From Nannocystaceae bacterium (GTDB taxonomy: Bacteria > Myxococcota_A > Polyangia > Nannocystales > Nannocystaceae), in assembly GCA_016763875.1 (NCBI GenBank), contig JAESSZ010000273.1, positions 1 through 6,109 of the forward strand: 6,109 bases of DNA, written 5' to 3'. Under the pieces are notes generated by a model, which ran no database searches, was not told where the DNA came from, and saw only the letters and a program-made list of their open reading frames with translations. Numbering within the stretch: position 1 is the first letter of the stretch; every line of letters begins with the position of its first letter. A program made the translations under genes and the position numbers. This document shows positions 1 through 5,699 of the stretch, in pieces.

Positions 1-1449
1 AAGCCGCAATACGCCGTGGAGTTGCGAGTCTCTGACCAGGACGAAACGGAAGTGCCGACCAACCTCCTGGACATGGGGCGCGAGTCCGACTGGGTGCTCA
101 ACGGCGCCTACATCGACCGCGCGTTGATGCGCAACAAGCTGTTGTTCGAGCTGTTTCAGAGCTTCGGCGGCACCGAGCGATACGCGCCTGAAACGAAGTT
201 TTGCACGCTGACGCTCGATGGCGACTATCGGGGGATCTATCTGCTGAGCGAGCGGATCAAGCGCGACGATGACCGCGTTGTGCTCCCCGCCGACAGAGCG
301 ATGAACGGGAGCAGCTTCCTGCTCAAGCAAGACGAGGATGGTGGGATCCGTAGCGTGGGCATCGCGTACGGAAGTTGGCGACTGATGTATCCGCGCCAGG
401 ACACAGCCACGCCGCAGCAGGTCGCTGGGGTGGTGGCGGTTCTGGACTCGTGGGACGCGGTTATCTCGGGCGTGGACACGACGACCGATCTGTTCTCGAT
501 CCTCGATCTGGACAGTGCCGTGGACTTCATATTGCTCGAGGAGTTGGCAAAAAACCACGATGCCTACTTCCTGAGCATGCACGTGTGGAAGGCGCCTGGG
601 GGGCAGATTCACTTCACCCCATGGGATCTGGACCTGTCGATCGGCCAGCCGAACTACAACAACTCTGCGCCCTCGGACGGATGGGTGACGGTCCGGCCGG
701 CGCTGGTCGAGGGCATGGCTCAGCGGGCGGAGTTTCGAGAGCGGTTCGGCGAGCACTGGCGAGAGCTGCGCGACGGCGTGCTGTCCGACGACGCTTTGTT
801 CGCGCGCCTCGACTTTCACCTTGAAACCATCGCCGAACACGTGGATGCCAACTTCGAGCGATGGCCCATCGAGGAGGTGCAGTTTCTAGGCGACTCGCTG
901 TACTTGGTGTCGAGCCACGACGAAGAGATGGCGCTGGTGCGGACCTGGCTCGAGGAACGTCTGGTATGGATGGACGACAACATCGACGACTACGCGAACT
1001 GTGCGGCGCATGAGCAAAAATCAATTCTATCCGATCGGCACTCCAGGCCAACCGTGGACCGAGGCGGACAAAGTGGCGTGGTACGACGCTCGTGCCGTCC
1101 AACGCAGCTATCGGGGCGAGGTGCTCAGCGAGTTGGAGCGTTTGGCCACGGACTTCGAGGTCGCTCAATACGGCGCGTTGAGCGTCGATTCCGACCGTTA
1201 TCCCTTGCTCTCGGTCTGCAGCGCTCAGGCGGGAGCCGCGGCGCCTTGGGCTCTGGTCACGGGAGGTGTGCACGGCTACGAGACCAGCGGTGTGCAGGGG
1301 GCGTTAGCCTTCCTTCGTACGGCGGCCTCCATGTACGTCGGTCGCATCAACCTGCTCGTTGTTCCCTGCGTCAGCCCCTGGGGCTACGAGGTGATCAATC
1401 GTTGGAATCCACAGGCGATCGATCCCAATCGATCCTTCGTCGACGATAG
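1..1449 (+). CDS. CotH-family protein kinase-like protein, 5'-partial; true 3' end uncertain (homology ends ~1006)
   Basis: The reading frame is open from base 1, so the start and any signal peptide lie outside the window. Family resemblance begins at once: K-P-Q-Y-A-V-E-L-R, then a D-W-V-L-N-G segment, A-L-M-R-N, and a 'L-D-G-D-Y-R-G-I-Y-L-L-S-E-R-I-K-R-D' block, all typical of CotH proteins. Counting from base 1, the kinase core is visible as K-N-H-D near residue 187 (probable catalytic Asp) and P-W-D-L-D at 207-211 (probable metal-binding Asp). Bacillus CotH phosphorylates spore-coat proteins; in other bacteria CotH proteins are mostly secreted with unknown substrates. The usual C-terminal pattern (W-L-E-x-R-L-x-W-M-D-x-N-I) ends at Cys334, base 1002. 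Beyond about 1006 the frame runs on to a TAG at 1447-1449 as an Arg/Gly-rich tail that is merely the wrong frame of the next gene. A TGA at 1011-1013 would make a normal ATGA junction but lies in another frame. Function is confident at family level; the 3' end is not. Confidence 0.8.
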   Translation, partial: KPQYAVELRVSDQDETEVPTNLLDMGRESDWVLNGAYIDRALMRNKLLFELFQSFGGTERYAPETKFCTLTLDGDYRGIYLLSERIKRDDDRVVLPADRAMNGSSFLLKQDEDGGIRSVGIAYGSWRLMYPRQDTATPQQVAGVVAVLDSWDAVISGVDTTTDLFSILDLDSAVDFILLEELAKNHDAYFLSMHVWKAPGGQIHFTPWDLDLSIGQPNYNNSAPSDGWVTVRPALVEGMAQRAEFRERFGEHWRELRDGVLSDDALFARLDFHLETIAEHVDANFERWPIEEVQFLGDSLYLVSSHDEEMALVRTWLEERLVWMDDNIDDYANCAAHEQKSILSDRHSRPTVDRGGQSGVVRRSCRPTQLSGRGAQRVGAFGHGLRGRSIRRVERRFRPLSLALGLQRSGGSRGALGSGHGRCARLRDQRCAGGVSLPSYGGLHVRRSHQPARCSLRQPLGLRGDQSLESTGDRSQSILRRR

Positions 1450-1930
1450 CCCGGCCGAGGAGTCCGCCGCGCTCATGAAGCGGCTCGAGTCAGTGACGGG
1501 GGACTTTCTCGTGCATATTGATCTGCACGAGACGACCGACAGCGACGAGGACGAGTTTCGCCCCGCGTTGGCCGCTCGGGACGGCGACGCGTTTGAACCG
1601 GGTCTAATCCCGGACGGTTTTTATACCGTGGCCGACAGTGAAAACCCGCAGCCGGAGTTTCAGGCCGCTATTGTCGCGGGGGTGCAGGCGGTGACACACA
1701 TCGCGCCGCCCGACGCTCGTGGCGAGATCATCGGCGCCAAGGTGACGCAGCATGGCGTCATTCATTATCCATTTACTGCCTTGGGTCTGTGCGCGGGGGT
1801 GACCCGGGCACGGTTCACGACCACCACGGAAGTCTATCCCGACGGCCCCAACACAACGCCTGAGATCTGCAACGCAGCGCAGGTCGCGGCGGTGCGCGCA
1901 GCGTTGGACCACGCCCTGGCGCACGCTTGA
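1010..1930 (+). CDS. M14-family zinc metallocarboxypeptidase
   Basis: A 306-residue protein if the ATG at 1010 is used; a GTG at 1001 adds only three residues. It carries the M14 zinc and catalytic pattern: H88-G-Y-E91 (HxxE zinc ligands), D-P-N-R-S-F at 138-143 (Asn-Arg substrate-carboxylate pocket), D-L-H-E-T with H173 as third zinc ligand, and T-T-E-V-Y-P with E274 as the likely general base. Such enzymes remove C-terminal amino acids from peptides or, in related subgroups, hydrolyse amide bonds in small molecules or cell-wall peptides; the substrate cannot be read from the sequence. No clear signal peptide or membrane segment is present, so a cytoplasmic location is likely. The gene lies directly after the CotH gene and the start region contains ATGA, suggesting co-transcription. 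No strong ribosome binding site precedes either start, which fits translational coupling. The length is normal for a stand-alone M14 catalytic domain. Confidence 0.85.
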   Translation: MSKNQFYPIGTPGQPWTEADKVAWYDARAVQRSYRGEVLSELERLATDFEVAQYGALSVDSDRYPLLSVCSAQAGAAAPWALVTGGVHGYETSGVQGALAFLRTAASMYVGRINLLVVPCVSPWGYEVINRWNPQAIDPNRSFVDDSPAEESAALMKRLESVTGDFLVHIDLHETTDSDEDEFRPALAARDGDAFEPGLIPDGFYTVADSENPQPEFQAAIVAGVQAVTHIAPPDARGEIIGAKVTQHGVIHYPFTALGLCAGVTRARFTTTTEVYPDGPNTTPEICNAAQVAAVRAALDHALAHA

Positions 1931-1949
1931 ACCCCGCGGGCACCATGCC

Positions 1950-2489
1950 CTACCGCAGTCCGGTATCGTCCGGGTTGAGTTCGTGGGCGCGGCATGCGTC
2001 CAACTCTTGCCGAATCGCAACGGAGTCGGGTTCGAACTGCGCGGCGAGTTGGAGCTGCGCCACCCCTCCGGCGAGATTGCCCGAACGCACGAGCGTGCGT
2101 GCCGTGTCCAGCAGTCGCTTGCCGTGTTCCGTCTTTGGGTCCGGGCTCGTGGTCCTGTTGCGGTCTGCCTGTTGGGCGTCGTTGCTAAGGCGCGCGCGCC
2201 CGGCTGCGAGTTCCAGGTCGTAGGCGTGACGCAGCGTGGGCGACCGAAGCACACGAAACGCCTCCCCGAAGCGCGCGTACAGCCGCACCAGCGCCTGTTT
2301 GCGACTTGGGTCGGTTTGGTAGCGGTGCCGGTCTGGGTGCATCTTGTTGGCGCGTCGGTAGTAGGCCTCGTTGATGGCCTCGCGGCTCGCCGTGTGAGGG
2401 ACGTCGAGCAGGTGATAGTAGGAAAGGCTGTCCAACGTTTGCGTGAGCGCCACGACACGCTCCCAAAACGCCTCGGTGTACGCGCTCAT
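1950..2489 (-). CDS. J-domain co-chaperone with TPR-like C-terminus
   Basis: A 179-residue protein with a J domain at about residues 22-95: Y-Y-H-L-L-D-V at 24-30, the essential H-P-D at 51-53, and a final helix ending R-H-A-Y-D. There is no Gly/Phe-rich region and no zinc-finger domain, so it is a class III (DnaJC-like) J-protein, not DnaJ. A polar linker (about 97-122) leads to a helical pair at about 123-167 with TPR-like spacing (A-R-x-L-x-x-S-G-N, A-x-x-L-x-x-A-x-x-x-x-P). The role expected from the family is to stimulate ATP hydrolysis by an Hsp70 partner and bring it to a target through the C-terminal part. I chose the ATG at 2489 because it overlaps the stop of the upstream Hsp70 gene in an ATGA, a normal coupled junction; an in-frame ATG at 2519 would lie inside the Hsp70 gene. 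The partner is therefore probably that neighbouring Hsp70. Confidence 0.85.
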   Translation of the reverse strand: MSAYTEAFWERVVALTQTLDSLSYYHLLDVPHTASREAINEAYYRRANKMHPDRHRYQTDPSRKQALVRLYARFGEAFRVLRSPTLRHAYDLELAAGRARLSNDAQQADRNRTTSPDPKTEHGKRLLDTARTLVRSGNLAGGVAQLQLAAQFEPDSVAIRQELDACRAHELNPDDTGLR

Positions 2490-4084
2490 GCGGGCGCGTT
2501 CCGGATCCCAAGGACACACAGGGTTGCGTGGGTGTGTTGACCCGTAGCGACGTCACGTGCGCTCACCTGCAAGATGCCGTTGGCATCGACGATGAAGTCG
2601 ACGGCGAGCTGAACCTCTCCGCGCGCGGCGGGTCGCAGGTTGTCTAGTGTTAGTTCCCCGAGCACGGTCGACTCGCTGAACCTGGTTGCTTCACCCTGGC
2701 AGACGCGGATCTTGACGTACGACTGGCCGTCCTTCGCGGTCGAGAATACCCGCGTGCCCTCGCACGGCATCGTCGTGTTCTTGCCGATCACGATCTGAAC
2801 GTTGTCGCCGAACGTGGCTACGCCCAACGAATGCGATGTTACGTCCATGAGCAACCCGGTCTCCACGGGAGCGTAGGCGGCCGCGGTTGTCGGTGTTGCT
2901 GTCGGTGGTTGCTGCGCCGCGGTCCACAAGGCATGCGCGTGGTGGGCAGCGCCGATGGCTACGACTTCGAGTGGGTTGATCTCGGCGTTTGGTTCGCGAC
3001 CAAACAGACGTTTTACGCGCCGCTGGACCACCGGGATGAGGGTCGATCCGCCGACAAGCGCGATCTCATCGACGTCCTGCGGGCGAAGACTGGCTTGCGC
3101 CAAAACGCGCTCCGTCATCGCAAGCGCACGATCGAGTTGTCCCGCGATGATCGCTTCGAAGTCCGCGCGCGAAATGCTGTAGTTCAGATCGATCTCGCGC
3201 CCCCCGGGTCCATGGGCGATGCCGGGCACAACGCCTTCCGCCATGCCCTGAGCGGAGAGCACGAACTTGGCCTGTTCGGCGGCTCTAAGGACCTGGGCGC
3301 GGCTCTCAGGATCGGCATTGAGATCCACGCGGTGCTCGCGGAGAAACGCGTGGGCGAACCGGTCGGCGATCGCGTGGTCGAAGTCGTCGCCGCCCAAGTA
3401 CGGCTCGCCTCCGGTTGCCAGGACTTCGAACAATCCGTCGTGTATCGCGAGCACGGTGAAGTCGAACGTGCCGCCCCCGAGGTCGAAGATGCCCACGCGT
3501 CGAGAGCCACCATCACCGAGTCCGAGCGCGACAGCGGCGGCCGTTGGTTCGTTGAGAATTCGCAGGACTTCCATGCCTGCGCCCACGGCCGCGCGCCGCG
3601 TCGCCTCGCGCTGGCTGTCGGAGAAGTTCGCGGGAACGGTGACGACGCAGCCGGTCACCGGGCGTCCGATCCACTGCTGTGCCCCGGCTCGCAGTTGGCC
3701 GAGGATGCGCGAAGAGATCTCGACCACCGACATGGCCCCAGCGCGAGTGTTGATAATCGTCTCGTCGTTCTGACCGGCGGTGACCTGGTAGGGCAGTTGC
3801 GCGATGATCTGTTGGGTGTCAGGGGCCGACCACGGCCGGCCGATGAGACGTTTGGCGGAGTGAATCGTGTGGCAGGGGTCGATGACGGCTCGCTCGCGGG
3901 CCCGACGTCCCACCTGCACGTCTCCGTTGGGGACCAGCGCCACCACCGAAGGGAGCAGGGCGTTGTTGTTCCGATCGCGAATGACCTGGAGGCCACGCTC
4001 CGAGACCGTGGCGACGACGGAGTTGGTCGTGCCCAAATCGATCCCGACCACAGCCCCGGTGTCTCGCGAGTCCACCTGACTCAT
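2486..4084 (-). CDS. Hsp70/DnaK-like chaperone lacking the C-terminal lid
   Basis: A 532-residue Hsp70. The nucleotide-binding domain (about 10-385) is complete: G-I-D-L-G-T-T-N-S at 14-22 (phosphate loop 1), A-K-R-L-I-G-R with K78 matching DnaK Lys70, N-E-P-T-A-A-A at 178-184, D-L-G-G-G-T-F-D at 201-208 with T206 matching DnaK Thr199, and V-G-G-S-T at 344-348. The beta substrate-binding domain follows (about 414-515; K-N-T-T-M-P, V-F-S-T-A, D-A-N-G-I-L-Q-V-S-A-R). The protein then stops near where the DnaK alpha-helical lid would begin, about 100 residues short of normal DnaK. An Ala/Thr/Pro-rich stretch (about 387-408) lengthens the interdomain region by about 17 residues, and the usual V-L-L-L linker reads G-L-L-M. 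It should bind and release unfolded segments using ATP, but with faster exchange than a lidded Hsp70 (inference). It is first in an operon with a J-protein and is probably a specialised paralogue, not the housekeeping dnaK: no grpE or dnaJ adjoins it. No clear ribosome binding site precedes the ATG. Confidence 0.92.
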   Translation of the reverse strand: MSQVDSRDTGAVVGIDLGTTNSVVATVSERGLQVIRDRNNNALLPSVVALVPNGDVQVGRRARERAVIDPCHTIHSAKRLIGRPWSAPDTQQIIAQLPYQVTAGQNDETIINTRAGAMSVVEISSRILGQLRAGAQQWIGRPVTGCVVTVPANFSDSQREATRRAAVGAGMEVLRILNEPTAAAVALGLGDGGSRRVGIFDLGGGTFDFTVLAIHDGLFEVLATGGEPYLGGDDFDHAIADRFAHAFLREHRVDLNADPESRAQVLRAAEQAKFVLSAQGMAEGVVPGIAHGPGGREIDLNYSISRADFEAIIAGQLDRALAMTERVLAQASLRPQDVDEIALVGGSTLIPVVQRRVKRLFGREPNAEINPLEVVAIGAAHHAHALWTAAQQPPTATPTTAAAYAPVETGLLMDVTSHSLGVATFGDNVQIVIGKNTTMPCEGTRVFSTAKDGQSYVKIRVCQGEATRFSESTVLGELTLDNLRPAARGEVQLAVDFIVDANGILQVSARDVATGQHTHATLCVLGIRNAPA

Positions 4085-4322
4085 CGCGCAATGGTAAGCG
4101 TTGTCGGGACAGTGCGTTAGTCGCCGCGGTGTCGGGGAACGTGCGCGCCGCCCTCGCCTCGGTGAGTCGCAGCGGGGACCACTGCTCGGATGGTGATGGC
4201 CACCACGACAAGCGCACGGCCCAGGCCCTGGGCTGGTCGAGCGTGGATGTGCCTACACTCTCGGAAATGTCGGTGCCGTTTCAACTCGCCCGAGTTCATT
4301 GTCGTCCGGCGAGGCGCGGCCG
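4085..4322. other. Divergent intergenic region between the Hsp70 and MOSC genes
   Basis: This 238-base gap should hold the promoters for both flanking genes. On the plus strand TACACT at 4255-4260 could be a -10 box, but no good -35 lies 16-18 bases upstream. On the minus strand TACCAT lies six bases before the Hsp70 ATG, which would put the transcription start at or next to the start codon; again no convincing -35 is seen. I find no full CIRCE element, no heat-shock sigma consensus and no long inverted repeat. Short open frames exist on both strands but none has recognisable content. Confidence 0.4.
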
Positions 4323-5066
4323 GTGACCGACGATGGCGCCCAGACTCGCGGCCCAGGCGTCGCTGTCGCTCGTGTGGCCGGGTTATGGCGATTCCCGGTG
4401 AAGTCGTTGGCGGGCGAGGCGCTGGAGTCGGCCGAGGTGGCGTGGCATGGCGTGCTCGGAGATCGTCGGTGGGCGCTAGTGCGCGGCGATGTTCGTGGCA
4501 GTGGTTTTCCCTGGCTCACGCTCAGGCAGCGCCCGGATTTGGGGCGTTACCACCCGTCGTTTGTCGAACCGGACCAGCCGGACAAGTCTCGGGTCGTGGT
4601 GCGCACGCCCGCGGGCGCCACGTTGGACATCCTCGATCCGGCCTTCGCTGTCGAGTTCGGGGAGCAAGTCTTCGCGATGAAGCAGGACCGTGGCGTGTTC
4701 GATGTGATGCCGCTGAGCGTGCTGACAACCGGGAGCGTGGCCTGGCTCAGCGACGCTCTCGGCCGGGTTGTGGAGCCAGAGAGGTTTCGGCCCAACATCA
4801 TCTTGACCGCGCTCGCCGGTCCGGCATGCGTCGAGGACACATGGGTCGGCCGAACGCTGACGATAGGGACGTTGCAGATCCGCATCGATCAGCGTGATGC
4901 ACGGTGCGCGGTGGTGAACATTGCGCCGGGCGACGGGGTCCGCGATCCGTCGGTTCTGCGCGTGATAGCTCAGTCGCGGCAGGGGTGCTTGGGAGTGTAT
5001 GGGTCCGTCGTTCGGCCTGGCCGGCTGCAGGTCGGTGACACGGCGTGGCTTGACGCGGAAGGCTGA
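4323..5066 (+). CDS. MOSC domain-containing protein (MOSC_N + MOSC)
   Basis: A 247-residue protein from the GTG at 4323. An in-frame TTG at 4299 would add eight residues; I prefer the GTG because GAGG at 4311-4314 sits eight bases before it. The N-terminal MOSC_N beta-barrel domain is recognised by G-L-W-R-F-P-V-K-S-L at 20-29 and G-D-R-R-W-A-L at 46-52. The C-terminal MOSC domain contains R-D-A-R-C at 191-195, with C195 the conserved cysteine, then a P-G-D-G-x-R-D-P-S-V-L-R segment and a closing G-V-Y-G-S-V-V-R-P-G-R-L-Q-V-G-D. In the family (MoCo sulfurase C-terminus, mARC, E. coli YcbX, YiiM) this domain binds molybdenum cofactor or transfers sulfur, and several members reduce N-hydroxylated compounds. 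Soluble, no signal peptide. No ferredoxin or molybdenum gene is adjacent, so the substrate and electron donor are unknown. It is transcribed alone and followed by a terminator. Confidence 0.88.
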   Translation: MTDDGAQTRGPGVAVARVAGLWRFPVKSLAGEALESAEVAWHGVLGDRRWALVRGDVRGSGFPWLTLRQRPDLGRYHPSFVEPDQPDKSRVVVRTPAGATLDILDPAFAVEFGEQVFAMKQDRGVFDVMPLSVLTTGSVAWLSDALGRVVEPERFRPNIILTALAGPACVEDTWVGRTLTIGTLQIRIDQRDARCAVVNIAPGDGVRDPSVLRVIAQSRQGCLGVYGSVVRPGRLQVGDTAWLDAEG

Positions 5067-5081
5067 CCGGTTTCACGCCTG

Positions 5082-5111
5082 TCCCGGTCCCTGAGGGGAC
5101 GGGAGATTTTT
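5082..5111 (+). terminator. Intrinsic terminator after the MOSC gene
   Basis: The left arm at 5082-5091 (TCCCGGTCCC) pairs with the right arm at 5096-5104 (GGGACGGGA) to give nine base pairs with one bulged G and a TGAG loop. GA and a run of five T follow (5107-5111). It begins 15 bases after the MOSC stop codon and isolates that gene from the secreted-protein gene downstream. Confidence 0.85.
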
Positions 5112-5169
5112 CTGCCAGGCGGGTGAGGAGTCTTGGGCCCTCGGGGCGCCATACAGGCGTCGAGGTGGA

Positions 5170-5186
5170 GAGTCGCGGCACGACTC
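5170..5186. repeat. Short perfect inverted repeat upstream of the secreted-protein gene
   Basis: GAGTCG at 5170-5175 and CGACTC at 5181-5186 are perfect inverted copies separated by CGGCA, ending 26 bases before the ATG at 5213. It could be a leader hairpin or an operator half-site pair; a six-base stem is also expected by chance in GC-rich DNA. Confidence 0.35.
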
Positions 5187-5212
5187 AACCCTCCCCGAAC
5201 TGGATCGACGAC

Positions 5213-5668
5213 ATGAGACCCATCAACACCCTCATCTCCACGGCAATCGTTGCAGCCGGACTCTTGGTCGGCAGCAATGCCCTCGCAAAAAAGACGATCA
5301 CGCTCAAGCTGCACAACCAGACCGCGGACACCAGGATGACGTGCAGGGTCCACAGAGTTGTGACCAATACCAGCGGTGACGACGTCGACACCCTGCTCAG
5401 AACATTTTCGGTGAAGCCAAAGAACCAGCGCTCAAGTTCGGTGGCGAATCGACCGCAGAAATTCTCGTTGGCGATGCGATACATCGCGCGACGGATCGAC
5501 CGCAGCGTCGTTTACCCACGGCTGAAGCTGACGTGTGAGCTGGAGGGTCACAACTCGGAGAACCACACGCCGCTGTGGGACGACAGCGTGAAGAGCTTCC
5601 GAAGGCATCGGTTCTACGGCGGCTGTCGGAGCTACGCCTACTGCAGCGTACGCGTGGAGCGTAAATAG
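5213..5668 (+). CDS. Small secreted basic protein with four cysteines, unknown function
   Basis: I do not recognise a family. From the ATG at 5213 the protein has 151 residues and begins with a classic Sec signal peptide: R2, a hydrophobic stretch at about 7-20, then S-N-A-L-A with likely cleavage after A25 and K-K-T following. This decides the start; the earlier in-frame start at 5123 would bury the signal 30 residues inside. The mature part, about 126 residues, is strongly basic and opens with an alternating strand-like segment (T-I-T-L-K-L-H-N). It has cysteines at 44, 108, 138 and 144, an even number consistent with two disulfides in the periplasm or outside the cell. The C-terminus is C-x5-C within an aromatic Tyr/Arg-rich end. 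It has its own transcription unit: the MOSC terminator lies upstream and a transposase remnant on the other strand downstream. It uses AGA three times and AGG three times for Arg, codons I see little of in the neighbouring genes, hinting at a different origin. Confidence 0.7.
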   Translation: MRPINTLISTAIVAAGLLVGSNALAKKTITLKLHNQTADTRMTCRVHRVVTNTSGDDVDTLLRTFSVKPKNQRSSSVANRPQKFSLAMRYIARRIDRSVVYPRLKLTCELEGHNSENHTPLWDDSVKSFRRHRFYGGCRSYAYCSVRVERK

Positions 5669-5699
5669 ATCCGTCCCGTCCCACCGAAGGATCGAACGG

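Noticed and set aside
1934..1939. CCGCGG palindrome between the convergent stops as a terminator
   Set aside because: A six-base palindrome without loop or T run cannot form a terminator hairpin.
1604..2458. A 284-codon minus-strand open frame across the M14/J-protein junction
   Set aside because: It is a Thr/Arg-rich shadow frame of the J-protein gene that continues into the antisense of the peptidase gene; both true genes have full family motifs.
2831..4120. A 429-codon plus-strand open frame antisense to the Hsp70 gene
   Set aside because: Long antisense frames are common in GC-rich DNA and notably opposite hsp70 genes. Its translation has no recognisable domain, and the opposite strand encodes an unmistakable Hsp70.
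4111..4120. AGTGCGTTAG, similar to one half of the CIRCE heat-shock operator (GAGTGCTAA)
   Set aside because: It has an extra base, and the matching inverted half nine bases away is absent.
4117..4299. A 60-codon minus-strand open frame upstream of the Hsp70 gene
   Set aside because: His/Arg-rich, without a ribosome binding site or known motif; it spans the expected promoter region.
4190..4897. A 235-codon plus-strand open frame overlapping the MOSC gene
   Set aside because: Arg/Gly/Ala-rich translation with no domain; the frame beside it encodes a well-conserved MOSC protein.
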